DNA of 14,765 nt from Desulfosporosinus sp. (lineage in GTDB: Bacteria > Bacillota > Desulfitobacteriia > Desulfitobacteriales > Desulfitobacteriaceae), in NCBI GenBank assembly GCA_016278585.1, contig JADQBO010000165.1, positions 1 to 14,765 of the forward strand. The letters are read 5' to 3'. The translations under genes were made by a program, and so were the position numbers. Positions 14,625 to 14,765 of the stretch are shown here, one piece after another. Below the pieces are notes generated by a model that was not told the origin of the DNA, did no database searches, and saw only the letters and a list, made by a program, of their open reading frames with translations. Each line of letters begins with the position of its first letter. Positions within the stretch are counted from its first letter, which is position 1.

Positions 14625-14685
14625 ATGGAATTCAAGATTATCCTTAAAAACAAGTTCTACTGACAAAGTGGTACTAAAGCCTGCT

Positions 14686-14701
14686 TGGCACCCGTTTTAC
14701 A
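14686..14701 (+). promoter_or_regulatory. Sigma-54-type promoter
   Basis: TGGCACCCGTTTTACA matches the sigma-54 consensus TGGCAC-N5-TTGCW at all fixed positions except G to A in the -12 element. The spacing between the two elements is exact. The -12 box lies about 60 bases before ATG 14761, a normal leader length. Such promoters need an enhancer-binding activator, whose site and gene are not visible here. Confidence 0.55.
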
Positions 14702-14760
14702 TGGATGAGTTTATGTTTCTATGGTGAGACTATAGCAGTACACCAAGGGGATTTATTTAA

Positions 14761-14765
14761 ATGTC
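14761..14765 (+). CDS. Probable start of a gene leaving the window
   Basis: ATG at 14761 lies ten bases after AAGGGG (14745-14750) and is preceded by a sigma-54-type promoter. Only the first codon and two bases are present, so nothing can be said of the product, and the start itself is inferred from context. Confidence 0.35.

Overview
The window looks like chromosomal DNA from a low-GC Gram-positive bacterium, most likely an anaerobic, spore-forming clostridium of the Peptococcaceae (Desulfosporosinus/Desulfitobacterium type). This is inferred from the AT-rich spacers, the strong GGAGG-type ribosome binding sites, the use of TTG and GTG starts, and the gene set (TRAP uptake system, yojF-bshB2 pair, large hybrid GGDEF/HD-GYP sensor). 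No rRNA, tRNA, CRISPR array, insertion sequence or phage module was recognised.

Layout, left to right. Positions 1-286 hold what appears to be the frame-broken end of an unidentified gene. Its last reading frame overlaps a small DUF1992 (DnaJC28-like) gene by ATGA. A 570-base spacer follows, with several inverted repeats, a degenerate tandem repeat built on GTAGGA and a perfect intrinsic terminator that sits inside the probable leader of the next operon. The operon dctP-dctQ-dctM encodes a complete tripartite TRAP transporter with a lipoprotein solute receptor. A membrane-anchored alpha/beta hydrolase comes next. It converges on a minus-strand pair, yojF then bshB2, which belongs to the bacillithiol/LmbE deacetylase type. 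A single-pass membrane protein of unknown function and a 68-residue protein with a C-terminal CxxC follow; the latter lies downstream of a near-symmetric 21-base palindrome. The next gene encodes AMP-forming acetyl-CoA synthetase with all catalytic motifs and an unrecognised C-terminal extension of about 125 residues. Then come a NudG/MutT-like Nudix hydrolase with a good terminator, and an 852-residue sensor with SBP_bac_3, coiled-coil, PAS, GGDEF and HD-GYP parts. A small minus-strand gene converges on the sensor. The right end has a hairpin-rich stretch ending in an intrinsic terminator, then a sigma-54-type promoter and the probable first codon of a gene that leaves the window.

How the genes relate. 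Only dctPQM and yojF-bshB2 are clear operons; the others look like single transcription units. A common theme is uptake and activation of small carboxylates (TRAP transport, acetate activation) with a solute-sensing cyclic-di-GMP protein nearby, but nothing in the sequence links them directly. No clear multi-gene novel system is present. The least explained parts are the acetyl-CoA synthetase extension, the dctP leader, the structured spacers at 8158-8283 and 14467-14624, and the small CxxC protein.
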